Assembly: GCF_014193655.1 (NCBI RefSeq)
Contig: NZ_JACHZQ010000010.1
Location: forward strand, 1-64,000
Origin: Rhizobium sp. BK313
GTDB lineage: Bacteria; Pseudomonadota; Alphaproteobacteria; Rhizobiales; Rhizobiaceae
DNA length: 64,000 nt
Reading direction: 5' to 3'
Shown: one piece after another, positions 1-6,459 of the stretch
Position numbering within the stretch: position 1 is the first letter of the stretch
Layout of the letters: every line of letters starts with the position of its first letter
The notes under the pieces: generated by a model
The model's input: only the letters and a program-made list of their open reading frames with translations
The model's database searches: none
Told to the model about the DNA's origin: nothing
Made by a program: the position numbers and the translations under genes

Positions 1-319
1 CCAAGAATTTTGCGAGATTGGAAGCTGTTACCGGCGGGCAGGCTGGGTTGAGTTTCCGCTCGAAATGCATTGCCAATGTCGCCTGGCTGAGCAACTATTT
101 CTGCAGATCGGCGACATAACGCACGACTCTAGGTGCTCTGCGGTGGATTGCCAGCAACTCCAGTGCGGCTTCGCGGAGAGCAGCGGCGAAGGAGGCGTCT
201 GTCATGAGATCGTCGACGCTGAAATAGCGGCATCTGTTTCGCAATGAGGCTGGATCTGAGGGTATTGGCATTTTGAATCTGAATAGCAGCGCTTGCAGGC
301 TTGGCGGAAAAGAGCCCAA
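1..319 (-). pseudogene. broken orphan gene at window edge, in-frame stop
   Basis: On the minus strand a frame opens at 319 and reads an alpha-helical stretch (SFAAALREAALELLAIHRR, then a VRYVADLQK segment). It is interrupted by TAG at 95-97, then continues open in the same frame (LLSQATLAMHFERKL...) to the window edge. The continuation reads like the rest of the same protein, and TAG could be a mutated TGG codon. I do not recognise a domain; it resembles small helical orphan proteins of rhizobia. Thirty-one open codons after the stop could also occur by chance, so the case for one broken gene is moderate. Confidence 0.4.
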
Positions 320-771
320 GTGGGAAAAGAAGTGACGCCCTTTTTCAATTAGGAGATGTTCACGGCGTGGTCAACGCGCCGCCCCTTGGGCTCGGATTTT
401 CCAGGACGGCGACCTGAAGCCGAGACTCCGCCAAGTTTAGGCTTTTCGGACATCGCCACCCGCTGATATCCCCCATCAGGGTTCGATTCTGAACGCCCTC
501 CTTATCGATCGGCCACGGATGATCTTCCACGGTTTGATGTCTTTTGAATGTGGGCTCGATGGGCGCGTCCCTCTAAGCTTTTGGAGCAATCGTTAAATCT
601 GTACCGACTTCGCCAACTCAGGTTAGACGCCGCAACGTCCCAAATGGACGGGTAAACGATAACGCAATCGCCGCCACGCGGCCCATGGTGAACGTTTGGA
701 AGGTCTGCTGCTCGCCGATCGCCTGGTGGCCGATCTCGGCCCCTTGAATGACGCCGATCCGTATGCTAGAC
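320..771. other. intergenic, no gene seen
   Basis: No frame here has a convincing start, ribosome site or protein pattern. It separates the edge pseudogene from the ArsR operon. The last 15 bases before the operator contain TATGCT (761-766), a possible -10 element for the ArsR promoter. Confidence 0.5.
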
Positions 772-791
772 ACTGAACTAGATGGTTCAGT
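772..791. promoter_or_regulatory. palindromic operator over the arsR-type start codon
   Basis: A perfect inverted repeat with arms ACTGAAC (772-778) and GTTCAGT (785-791) and a 6-base spacer contains the ATG at 782. Autoregulation by the ArsR-family product is inferred from position and symmetry. Confidence 0.6.
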
Positions 792-1144
792 TTTCGACAG
801 CTCGCCTTGATGCCTCCTTTGCCGCGCTCTCGGACGCCACTCGACGCGGCGTTCTGGAGCAGCTCGGGAGTGCGGATGCTTCGATCACGGAGCTTGCAGA
901 GAAGTTCCACATGACCCTCACGGGCATGAAGAAGCACGTCGGCGTCTTGGAGCAGGCGGGGCTGGTTACGACGGAGAAGGTCGGGCGCGTGCGGACCTGC
1001 AGGCTCGGGCTGCGCGGGCTCGAGGAAGAGGCGGCCTGGATCGAAGCGCGCCGCCAGATCTGGAACGCCCGCTTCGACGCGCTGGATGAAGTCGTCGAGG
1101 CCCTCAAACGGAAGGAGAAAGTCGATGGGAGACAGAGCGAGTAA
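782..1144 (+). CDS. ArsR/SmtB-family transcriptional regulator
   Basis: A 120-residue winged-helix repressor. The N-terminal half carries the ArsR pattern: FAALSDATRRGVLEQL, then ITELAEKFHMTLTGMKKHVGVLEQAGLV as recognition helices and a short wing (EKVGRVRTCRL). No Cys/His metal-binding pair of the ArsR or SmtB type is seen, so it belongs to the non-metal branch usually paired with SRPBCC (AHSA1) proteins. Its start codon lies inside a perfect inverted repeat, which points to autorepression and a very short leader. It overlaps the next gene by 20 bases, so the two are co-transcribed and probably translationally coupled. Family call is sure; the ligand is unknown. Confidence 0.9.
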   Translation: MVQFSTARLDASFAALSDATRRGVLEQLGSADASITELAEKFHMTLTGMKKHVGVLEQAGLVTTEKVGRVRTCRLGLRGLEEEAAWIEARRQIWNARFDALDEVVEALKRKEKVDGRQSE

Positions 1145-1616
1145 CGGCCGCACGGCGGTCGAACGGAGGTCCGAGCGCGAACTCGTCGTGACGCGCACCT
1201 TCAACGGCCCGGTTCGCCTCCTGTTTGACGCGTGGACCAAACCCGACTTGTTCAAGCTGTGGTGGGCGCCGAAGTCGAGCGGCGTCCCCCTGCTTTCCTG
1301 CGAGATGGATGTTCGCACTGGCGGCAGCTATCGCATCGCGTTCGGACACGACGCTTCGGACTCCATGGCCTTCTTCGGCAAGTATCTCGAAGTGTCGCCG
1401 CCTTCGCGCCTCGTCTGGACCAATGACGAAAGCGATGACGCCGCCGTCACCACGGTGACCTTCGAGGAAGAGGACGGCAGGACGTTGCTTGTCCTGCAAG
1501 AACTCTATCCCTCCAAGGAAGCGCTCGACGAGGCTTTCGTCGGCATGGAAGACGCGATGCCCGAACAGTTCGAGCAGTTGGATGAACTTCTCATCACCCT
1601 CGCCGTGAGCATGTGA
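1125..1616 (+). CDS. SRPBCC (AHSA1-like) domain protein
   Basis: A 163-residue protein of the START/SRPBCC superfamily. It begins ELVVTRTFNGPVRLLFDAWT and has KLWWAP, GGSYRIAF, LVWTND and a C-terminal helix (GMEDAMPEQFEQLDELL), the usual order for AHSA1-type proteins with a hydrophobic ligand pocket. Start ATG 1125 is chosen because a GGAAGGAG-like ribosome site lies at 1110-1117; an in-frame codon at 1086 would overlap the regulator far more. Pairs of ArsR regulator and AHSA1 protein are common in proteobacteria. The substrate or ligand is not known, and this protein may bind the signal sensed by the system. Confidence 0.85.
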   Translation: MGDRASNGRTAVERRSERELVVTRTFNGPVRLLFDAWTKPDLFKLWWAPKSSGVPLLSCEMDVRTGGSYRIAFGHDASDSMAFFGKYLEVSPPSRLVWTNDESDDAAVTTVTFEEEDGRTLLVLQELYPSKEALDEAFVGMEDAMPEQFEQLDELLITLAVSM

Positions 1617-1784
1617 CTGCTTCAACTCAATCGGCCATGCCTCAAACAGGGACGAAACAGGGAATTGGCGCAGCGTGACTGCTTCCTGAAGTTTGCTATT
1701 CGAGGCCAGTTTGGTTTCCGCTTCCGGCCCAGAGCGGCGATTGCGCTTCTTCCGAGAGAGGGCTTCTTGAAGTAAAACATCGCA

Positions 1785-2069
1785 ATGAAAAACGAACTGG
1801 TCCATGAAATCTGGCTCGACCCGGAGCCTGATGGTCAGATGCTCCCTGGCCTTTGTCTTGCTGGTCCCATGGGAGCCGAGTTTAGGTCGCTACTTGCCGA
1901 GGACGCTGTGAAGGCTGGCGAGATAACTGGGCATAGCCATTTCGATGTCATGACGAAATACTGGAGTCTTCAGGGCTGGGGTGAGTACCAGACGGAACAC
2001 CGCCAAGATCACGAGCCATACCCTGACGAATGGGTTCTGATCCAACGTACCTATTTCGAGAGCGTGTGA
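1785..2069 (+). CDS. small conserved hypothetical protein
   Basis: A 94-residue acidic, soluble protein starting at ATG 1785. No signal peptide, membrane segment or known motif is seen. The composition (many E, D, W and Y, with patches such as LCLAGPMGAEF and EYQTEHRQDHEPYPDEWVLIQRTYF) is typical of a real folded protein rather than a random frame. It stands alone, 168 bases after the SRPBCC gene. I do not recognise the family and assign no function. Confidence 0.6.
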   Translation: MKNELVHEIWLDPEPDGQMLPGLCLAGPMGAEFRSLLAEDAVKAGEITGHSHFDVMTKYWSLQGWGEYQTEHRQDHEPYPDEWVLIQRTYFESV

Positions 2070-2159
2070 TTTTGCGGGACGACCTGATGGCGCTAAGCGG
2101 AAGACCACCGTCTTCCGCAGTTGGCCCATAGTGGCCACTGATCGAATTTACGCTCGCGT

Positions 2160-2175
2160 TTACTGTAACGTACTT
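2160..2175. promoter_or_regulatory. 16-base motif shared with the second DUF1254 gene
   Basis: TTACTGTAACGTACTT occurs here, 106 bases before the DUF1254 start, and again exactly at 35466-35481 upstream of the other DUF1254 gene. The part TTACTGTAA is an inverted repeat. It is a candidate operator for a common regulator. Confidence 0.55.
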
Positions 2176-2281
2176 CCGCTCCACTCGGGGATTGATACAG
2201 CCATAGGGCCAGGTTCTTCCCATTTCGAGCAAATCCTGACGAGACTTGCTGCAAAGCGATCATCCAGACAGGAGTGGTCAC

Positions 2282-3310
2282 GTGCGTCGAATACTCAATA
2301 TCGGTACGGTTGGCCTCGCGCTCGTGGTGAGCCTCGTTCGTCCGACCTTGGCCGATGACACCGTACCTGTCACCGTGGAGAACTTCGTTCGCGCCGAGAG
2401 TGACCTCTATCTCAGCGCGGTCGCCTTGAAGGAAGGTGGCTTTGGAAAGTTCGAACATCATCGGGATCTCTCGCCTGTCGACGCACAGACGGTCATCCGC
2501 CAGAACCGTGACACACTCTATTCGGCGGCAGTGTTCGATCTCGATGCGGGACCGGTCACAATCACGCTTCCGGATTCGGGCAAACGCTTCATGTCTATGC
2601 AGGCGATCAGCCAGGACATGTACTCACCACCAGCGACCTACAAGCCAGGCCCGCACACATTCACAAGGAACAAGATTGGCACGCGGTACATGCTGGTTGG
2701 TGTGCGGACGCTGGTCGACCCGTCCAATCCCGCTGACATGGAGGCGGCCCACGCCCTTCAGGACGAGCTGATAGTCGAGCAGAGGTCTGTCGGTGCGTTC
2801 GAGGTTCCCAAATGGGACCAGGCGAGCCAAAGCAAGATTCGCAAGGCTCTCATTGATCTTGGAACGACGCTGACCGATACAAGCCGTTCGTTCGGAACCA
2901 GAAAGCAGGTCGATCCCATTCAACATCTAATATCGGCCGCCACCACATGGGGCGGCAATCCGCCCAAGGATGCAATTTACCTCAACTTCACGCTGCCCAA
3001 GAACGACGGCAAAACCGTCTACAAGCTCCATGTCGGCGATGTTCCCGTCGATGGCTTCTGGTCCATCAGCCTTTACAATGCGGACGGCTATTTCCAAAAG
3101 AACGACTTAAACGCCTACTCGCTCAACAACATTACAGCGAAGAAGGGTGCGGACGGTTCGACCGATATCCAGTTCGGTGGCTGCGACGCCAAGACGATCA
3201 ACTGCCTGCCCATCATGCCCGGCTGGAACTACACCGTCAGGCTCTATCGTCCCCACCCCAATATACTGGACGGGAAATGGACGTTTCCGGAGCCGGTTGC
3301 GGCTGATTGA
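2282..3310 (+). CDS. DUF1254/DUF1214 exported protein
   Basis: A protein of about 342 residues. The likely start is GTG 2282, with AGGAG at 2270-2274; it gives a standard signal peptide (RRILNIGTVGLALVVSLVR, then a cleavage region near TLADD). The N-terminal half carries the DUF1254 pattern (NFVRAESDLYLSA, IRQNRDTLYSAAVFDLDAGPV with PDSGKRFMSMQ). The C-terminal half carries the DUF1214 pattern (VYKLHVGDVPVDGFWSISLYN, then PGWNYTVRLYRP). The biochemical role of these domains is unknown; they are often periplasmic. A longer form from TTG 2246 would mask the signal peptide. A 16-base motif upstream is shared with the second DUF1254 gene at 35655, so both may answer to one regulator. Confidence 0.88.
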   Translation: MRRILNIGTVGLALVVSLVRPTLADDTVPVTVENFVRAESDLYLSAVALKEGGFGKFEHHRDLSPVDAQTVIRQNRDTLYSAAVFDLDAGPVTITLPDSGKRFMSMQAISQDMYSPPATYKPGPHTFTRNKIGTRYMLVGVRTLVDPSNPADMEAAHALQDELIVEQRSVGAFEVPKWDQASQSKIRKALIDLGTTLTDTSRSFGTRKQVDPIQHLISAATTWGGNPPKDAIYLNFTLPKNDGKTVYKLHVGDVPVDGFWSISLYNADGYFQKNDLNAYSLNNITAKKGADGSTDIQFGGCDAKTINCLPIMPGWNYTVRLYRPHPNILDGKWTFPEPVAAD

Positions 3311-3525
3311 TGCGTGTCAGGCGGTGGCTCCCTTTGGCGTATTCCGGATGTTGGAGCGATCTTCCACTGACGCCTGTTGCGCACTTTCTTCTGCGTGCGT
3401 ATCGAATCTCCCAAGCGCTGACCATGCTTCCCCAGCTACTGTCTCGTCCTCGGCGCTTGTCCCACGAAACGCCGTTCTGAGAGGGGTCGCCGCGCGAGCG
3501 GCATATCCGATGGGTCGCAAAGAAT

Positions 3526-3563
3526 TTTATTCCAAACATTCCTGGGTTGCGTTAAAATCACCC
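3526..3563 (+). promoter_or_regulatory. conserved upstream block of the small paralog family (copy 1)
   Basis: The 38 bases before the start match those before 4497 almost base for base: CAAACATTC, a TGG-containing spacer, then GCGTTAAAATC and ACCC directly before ATG. TAAAAT at 3553-3558 lies 5 bases from the ATG, so if it is a -10 element the mRNA would be leaderless. Confidence 0.5.
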
Positions 3564-3758
3564 ATGGCCCACCCTCGGTTTGACGTAGATAAAGACCAAT
3601 GGGGCAATGGCTGGTCGGTTTACGACATCTTCACCGGCGTGACCGTTGTACTAGATGGTCAGGAACTCAGCGCCCTCGACCGAGAAGACGCAGATGAGCT
3701 GTGCGACCTGTTGAACCTTGAAGACTGCCTGAGAAACGCAAAGGTTACCCTTCAGTAA
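3564..3758 (+). CDS. small WSVxDxFTG-family protein, copy 1
   Basis: A 64-residue protein, first of a local family of at least five copies. The shared core is GWSVYDIFTGVTVVLDG followed by an acidic helix (LDREDADELCDLLNLEDCL). Start ATG 3564 is fixed by alignment with the paralogs and by the conserved block directly upstream. No ribosome site is evident. The likely fold is a short beta-hairpin (V-D-x-F-T-G-x-V-V-x-D-G) plus one amphipathic helix. Similar tiny proteins are, to my knowledge, spread among rhizobia without known function. Nothing suggests export or DNA binding. Confidence 0.75.
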   Translation: MAHPRFDVDKDQWGNGWSVYDIFTGVTVVLDGQELSALDREDADELCDLLNLEDCLRNAKVTLQ

Positions 3759-3834
3759 TCCCTGAGATGGGAGGCCCGTGCGGCCCCTTCCTTCGATGGT
3801 CGAAATCGACCGCAGTGCTCCGAGTGCACCACAC

Positions 3835-3859
3835 GGAACCAGTTCGCTGTGCTTTTGTT
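3835..3859 (+). promoter_or_regulatory. EcfG-type promoter for the DUF982 gene
   Basis: GGAAC at 3835-3839, a 16-base spacer and TGTT at 3856-3859 fit the alphaproteobacterial general-stress promoter. The start codon follows 22 bases later. Confidence 0.6.
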
Positions 3860-3881
3860 TTCCCATCGGGAGGTTACGATA

Positions 3882-4139
3882 ATGGCACGCCAATGGTGGA
3901 ACCAACCAATCACAATTGAATGTCGTCAGGTCGGCAGATACGTCACAATCAACAGTACAGAGAGAGCATTCCACTACATGCTGCAGGAGTGGGTGGGAGA
4001 AGAGACCGGGGAGATTTTTGAGGCCGCCAAACAAGCGCTGCTTGATGCCCGCGAAGGGAATGTCTCGGTTGATGACGCCCGCAGCGCCTTCCTGGCAGCC
4101 GCACAGGAAGCGGGGATATTTTTCTTCAAGCCGTCGTAA
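3882..4139 (+). CDS. DUF982 family protein
   Basis: An 85-residue protein starting at ATG 3882, with GGGAGG at 3868-3872 as ribosome site. The DUF982 layout is clear: an N-terminal WWNQPITIEC strand, V(T)INSTERAFHYMLQEW in the middle, a helix EAAKQALLDAREG, and a C-terminal AFLAAAQEAGI. The family is nearly confined to Rhizobiales and has no established function. The EcfG-type promoter directly upstream puts it in the general stress regulon. A decayed second copy lies at 35032-35180. Confidence 0.85.
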   Translation: MARQWWNQPITIECRQVGRYVTINSTERAFHYMLQEWVGEETGEIFEAAKQALLDAREGNVSVDDARSAFLAAAQEAGIFFFKPS

Positions 4140-4179
4140 TAATGCTGTGTCTCGCATCGATTATACATAAGAAATCTCT

Positions 4180-4212
4180 TTAATACATTCCGTGATCCCT
4201 CTAAGGTTCCTC
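4180..4212 (+). promoter_or_regulatory. conserved upstream block of the small paralog family (copy 2)
   Basis: A weaker form of the block: ACATTCC, then CTAAGGTTCCTC directly before ATG 4213. AAGG could serve as a ribosome site in this copy. Confidence 0.4.
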
Positions 4213-4407
4213 ATGGAGACCATAAGGTACGGCCTCAGGCAGAACGACTTGAACAGTTACTGGTCGGTGATCGACGTGTTTACCGGGCAGGCCGTCGTTG
4301 TCGATGGACTTCTTGTCGACTGCCTCACCAACGAGGAGGCGGACTATCTGGTCGACCTGATGAACCTGCAAGACGTGCTGCATCGGAAGGGCCTCGAACG
4401 GGACTGA
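4213..4407 (+). CDS. small WSVxDxFTG-family protein, copy 2
   Basis: A 64-residue paralog: METIRYGLRQ, then NSYWSVIDVFTGQAVVVDG and the acidic helix TNEEADYLVDLMNLQDVLHR. Start ATG 4213 is preferred over the in-frame 4192 codon because it aligns with the other copies. It is the clearest member of the family and the best template for recognising the decayed copy at 17101-17275. Its core differs from copy 3 mainly by conservative changes, so the array arose by tandem duplication followed by divergence. Confidence 0.78.
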   Translation: METIRYGLRQNDLNSYWSVIDVFTGQAVVVDGLLVDCLTNEEADYLVDLMNLQDVLHRKGLERD

Positions 4408-4456
4408 GCATTCCGAGTAGGAGTGGTATCTATTCCAAACCCGGTGGGACGCACAA

Positions 4457-4496
4457 ATTTCTATCAAACATTCTGGAGTAGCGGTAAAATCGCCCT
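4457..4496 (+). promoter_or_regulatory. conserved upstream block of the small paralog family (copy 3)
   Basis: TTTCTATCAAACATTC, a TGGAGTAG spacer and CGGTAAAATC precede the ATG with the same spacing as in copy 1. The block is at least as conserved as the coding regions. Confidence 0.5.
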
Positions 4497-4691
4497 ATGG
4501 CGACGCTCAGGTACGACGTCAAGAAGAACCAGCACAACAGTTACTGGACGGTGGTAGACGTACTCACCGGAGAACCCGTCGTTATCCATGGAGTACTTGT
4601 CGGCTGCCTCACTGCCGACGAGGCAGACTACATGGTTGATCTCCTGAACCGCCACGAGCTGATCCGTAGGGGAGACCTTACTCTGCACTGA
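4497..4691 (+). CDS. small WSVxDxFTG-family protein, copy 3
   Basis: A 64-residue paralog: MATLRYDVKKNQ, then NSYWTVVDVLTGEPVVIHG and TADEADYMVDLLNRHELIRRG. It lies 89 bases after copy 2 and has its own conserved upstream block, so each copy appears to be a separate transcription unit rather than part of one operon. The acidic helix and the Y/W-rich strand are retained, which argues for selection. Function unknown. Confidence 0.78.
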   Translation: MATLRYDVKKNQHNSYWTVVDVLTGEPVVIHGVLVGCLTADEADYMVDLLNRHELIRRGDLTLH

Positions 4692-4719
4692 ACCTCTCCC
4701 GCGACAAAAAAGACGATCG

Positions 4720-4751
4720 CAAACACTTGGGGAGCACATTAAGGTCACCTT
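4720..4751 (+). promoter_or_regulatory. conserved upstream block of the small paralog family (copy 4)
   Basis: GCAAACACTTGGGGAGCAC followed by ATTAAGGTCACCTT runs directly into ATG 4752 and aligns with the blocks of copies 1 and 3. Confidence 0.45.
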
Positions 4752-4946
4752 ATGAAGACCCGGAGGTTTCGCCCCAGGAAGACAGGCTTTGGGTTTTGGT
4801 CGGTGATCGACGTGTTCACCGGAGATGTGGTCGTGCTCCACGATATTGAGGTTGCATGGCTTGAAGACAAGGACGAGGCCGACGATACGGCTGATCTTCT
4901 GAAGCACCGAGACGAGGAACGTAGGGGTGTCCTGAGGGGCACCTGA
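4752..4946 (+). CDS. small WSVxDxFTG-family protein, copy 4
   Basis: A 64-residue, more divergent member: a basic N-terminus (MKTRRFRPRKTGFG), then FWSVIDVFTGDVVVLHD and a charged helix (EDKDEADDTADLLKHRDEERRG). The first part is much more basic than in the other copies, so this protein may have a different partner. A fifth intact copy is at 17358 and a decayed one at 17101-17275. Confidence 0.72.
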   Translation: MKTRRFRPRKTGFGFWSVIDVFTGDVVVLHDIEVAWLEDKDEADDTADLLKHRDEERRGVLRGT

Positions 4947-5025
4947 GGCTACAGCCTATTCAGGGAGGCTCTCGCCTCTGTCCTGTGTCTCTTCAGCTCC
5001 AGGACACCACCAACGCTCCTCACTT

Positions 5026-5274
5026 CGGGCAAAACGAATCTCACCGCATGAGCTGCGACATAGCGCCGCAATGGAACTGCTCGATCCCGGTGTCGATAGC
5101 ACGGTGATTTCGCTTTAACTTGGCCACGAATCCACCCGCTCGACCCAGCCTTATCTGCACGCTCATTTGGCGATCAAGGAGGCGGCGCTGGCCAAGATCA
5201 CGCCCCTCAAAGACCTAGCTAGCGGGCGCTTCAGAGCGGATAACAAGCTGATGTCGTTCCTGGACAAATTGTAA
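5026..5274 (+). pseudogene. remnant of a tyrosine recombinase (C-terminal catalytic part)
   Basis: A frame without a start reads SPHELRHSAAMELL, then a segment broken by TAA at 5116-5118, then LGHESTRSTQPYLHAHLAIK and a tail ending FLDKL. This is the C-terminal half of a phage-type integrase: the HxxR box (HELR), the second His of LGHES and the catalytic Tyr in TQPY are all present. The N-terminal half and the first Arg are missing. It marks an old integration or transposition event. No att-like repeat was found. Confidence 0.8.
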
Positions 5275-5289
5275 CCAATCCACGTTGGT

Positions 5290-5316
5290 GATGCCGCGGA
5301 ATAGGTCCGCGGCATC
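5290..5316. repeat. perfect 11-bp inverted repeat
   Basis: GATGCCGCGGA and TCCGCGGCATC flank a 5-base loop. It lies between the recombinase remnant and the end of the Cj0069-like gene. No U-tract follows on the minus side, so it is an atypical terminator at best. Confidence 0.6.
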
Positions 5317-5406
5317 AAAATCTCATGCAGACTTGTACCGCGCGCTGGGAGCGTAAGACTTGTTCGCTCCCCAACCGGTCTAGCCGGCCTACCGGGGGCT
5401 CCATCT

Positions 5407-6459
5407 TCAGATTGCGGGTAGGCGTAACCGCGATGCCATGGCGCGTGCAATCTCCGCAGGGGCCTCGTCGGGGATAGCAAAAACCGAACTGATGTTGATC
5501 TCGCAGAGCACATAGGTATCGTTGCCGGAAGCGTCAGGTGGTCCGTAAAGGAAGTCGGCATCCCAGATGATCGGCAACGACATCGCATCAATGCCAAGTG
5601 TCGACATCATTTCCGGCGTCCACTCCTCTTCCATTCTTGTTCTCAAGGTTTGGAACGGTTCCGCGGATGCGGGATGCATGATCCTCGGACCGGGCTCCGA
5701 CAATTCTGTGCAACCTGCCGACGGCGTTACCAGCGCCCTAATCAACTGGTGGCCAAAGCCCACCACTCTTTCTCCGGACATGTAGCAGCGGATCATTCCA
5801 TCAAGTAGACGGAATTGGTATGGCTGATCCACGATACAACCATTTTCCGCGAAATAGCTCTCGCAACGGGCGATGAAGTCAGCCAGGTCTAACATTTCAG
5901 GGACGCTGCCTCGGCGTGCTTCCAGCACCTGGACGAAAGTTGGACCACCTGGCAGTGCCTCCAGGAGTTCGACCTTCCATATACCTTGGCCAGCGTTGCC
6001 CCGGTTCCGCTTCAACACGCGCGGCCCTTCGGCTCGAAGCCTCGGTAGGAACGCCTCGCGGAACTCTGCAGCAGTGCGATAGAGATGGGTGTCGACGCCC
6101 CAGCCGATATGCCTGGTCTCGTAGAGCACCTCCTTGACACCCATCTTGAGGATCACGTCCGGATGCGCGCTCACAAAACGGCCTGCTTTCGCCACTTTTC
6201 GCAGAAGGGGATCGAGAACCGCCCGCGTCTTTCCGTTATCCAACGGGTTCACCCAGACAAGCACGGCGTCGACGTCAAGGAGCTGATCGAGAACTTCGTC
6301 TGCGAACTCCTCGTCGAATACGGCAGGCTCCGGATTAAGCCCCGCCACCGCAAGTTCTTCGAAGATTCGGTGAAAGCGGTTGTTTCGCGGCGTCGCGGCA
6401 CGCCGAGCCTCGCGGTCGCCGCGCCAGACGATCGCTATCCGTGGAGATGAGCTGATCAT
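5407..6459 (-). CDS. Cj0069-like (ATP-grasp-type) protein, third gene of chromate operon
   Basis: A 350-residue protein starting at ATG 6457-6459, which overlaps the chrA stop as ATGA, so translation is coupled. It begins with IAIVWRGDREA and has a central GPRVLKRNRGNAGQGIWKVE segment, which looks like the ATP-binding loop of an ATP-grasp fold. Near the C-terminus, IIWDADFLYG and VLCEINISSVF look like the acidic metal-binding strand (ExN). Proteins like Campylobacter Cj0069 are often next to chrA in rhizobia, but their reaction is not known. A role in repair or ligation linked to oxyanion stress is only a guess. Family call fairly sure; function open. Confidence 0.8.
   Translation of the reverse strand: MISSSPRIAIVWRGDREARRAATPRNNRFHRIFEELAVAGLNPEPAVFDEEFADEVLDQLLDVDAVLVWVNPLDNGKTRAVLDPLLRKVAKAGRFVSAHPDVILKMGVKEVLYETRHIGWGVDTHLYRTAAEFREAFLPRLRAEGPRVLKRNRGNAGQGIWKVELLEALPGGPTFVQVLEARRGSVPEMLDLADFIARCESYFAENGCIVDQPYQFRLLDGMIRCYMSGERVVGFGHQLIRALVTPSAGCTELSEPGPRIMHPASAEPFQTLRTRMEEEWTPEMMSTLGIDAMSLPIIWDADFLYGPPDASGNDTYVLCEINISSVFAIPDEAPAEIARAMASRLRLPAI

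Noticed and set aside
3317..3520. Minus-strand 67-codon frame after the first DUF1254 gene
   Set aside because: TTG start, no ribosome site and no recognisable family.
3526..4751. Repeated upstream blocks as a CRISPR-like or REP array
   Set aside because: The units are not identical, the spacing is that of genes, and each directly precedes a paralogous start codon.
5290..5316. Perfect hairpin as terminator of the chromate operon
   Set aside because: It lies 90 bases past the stop and no T-run follows on the minus strand; kept only as an inverted repeat.
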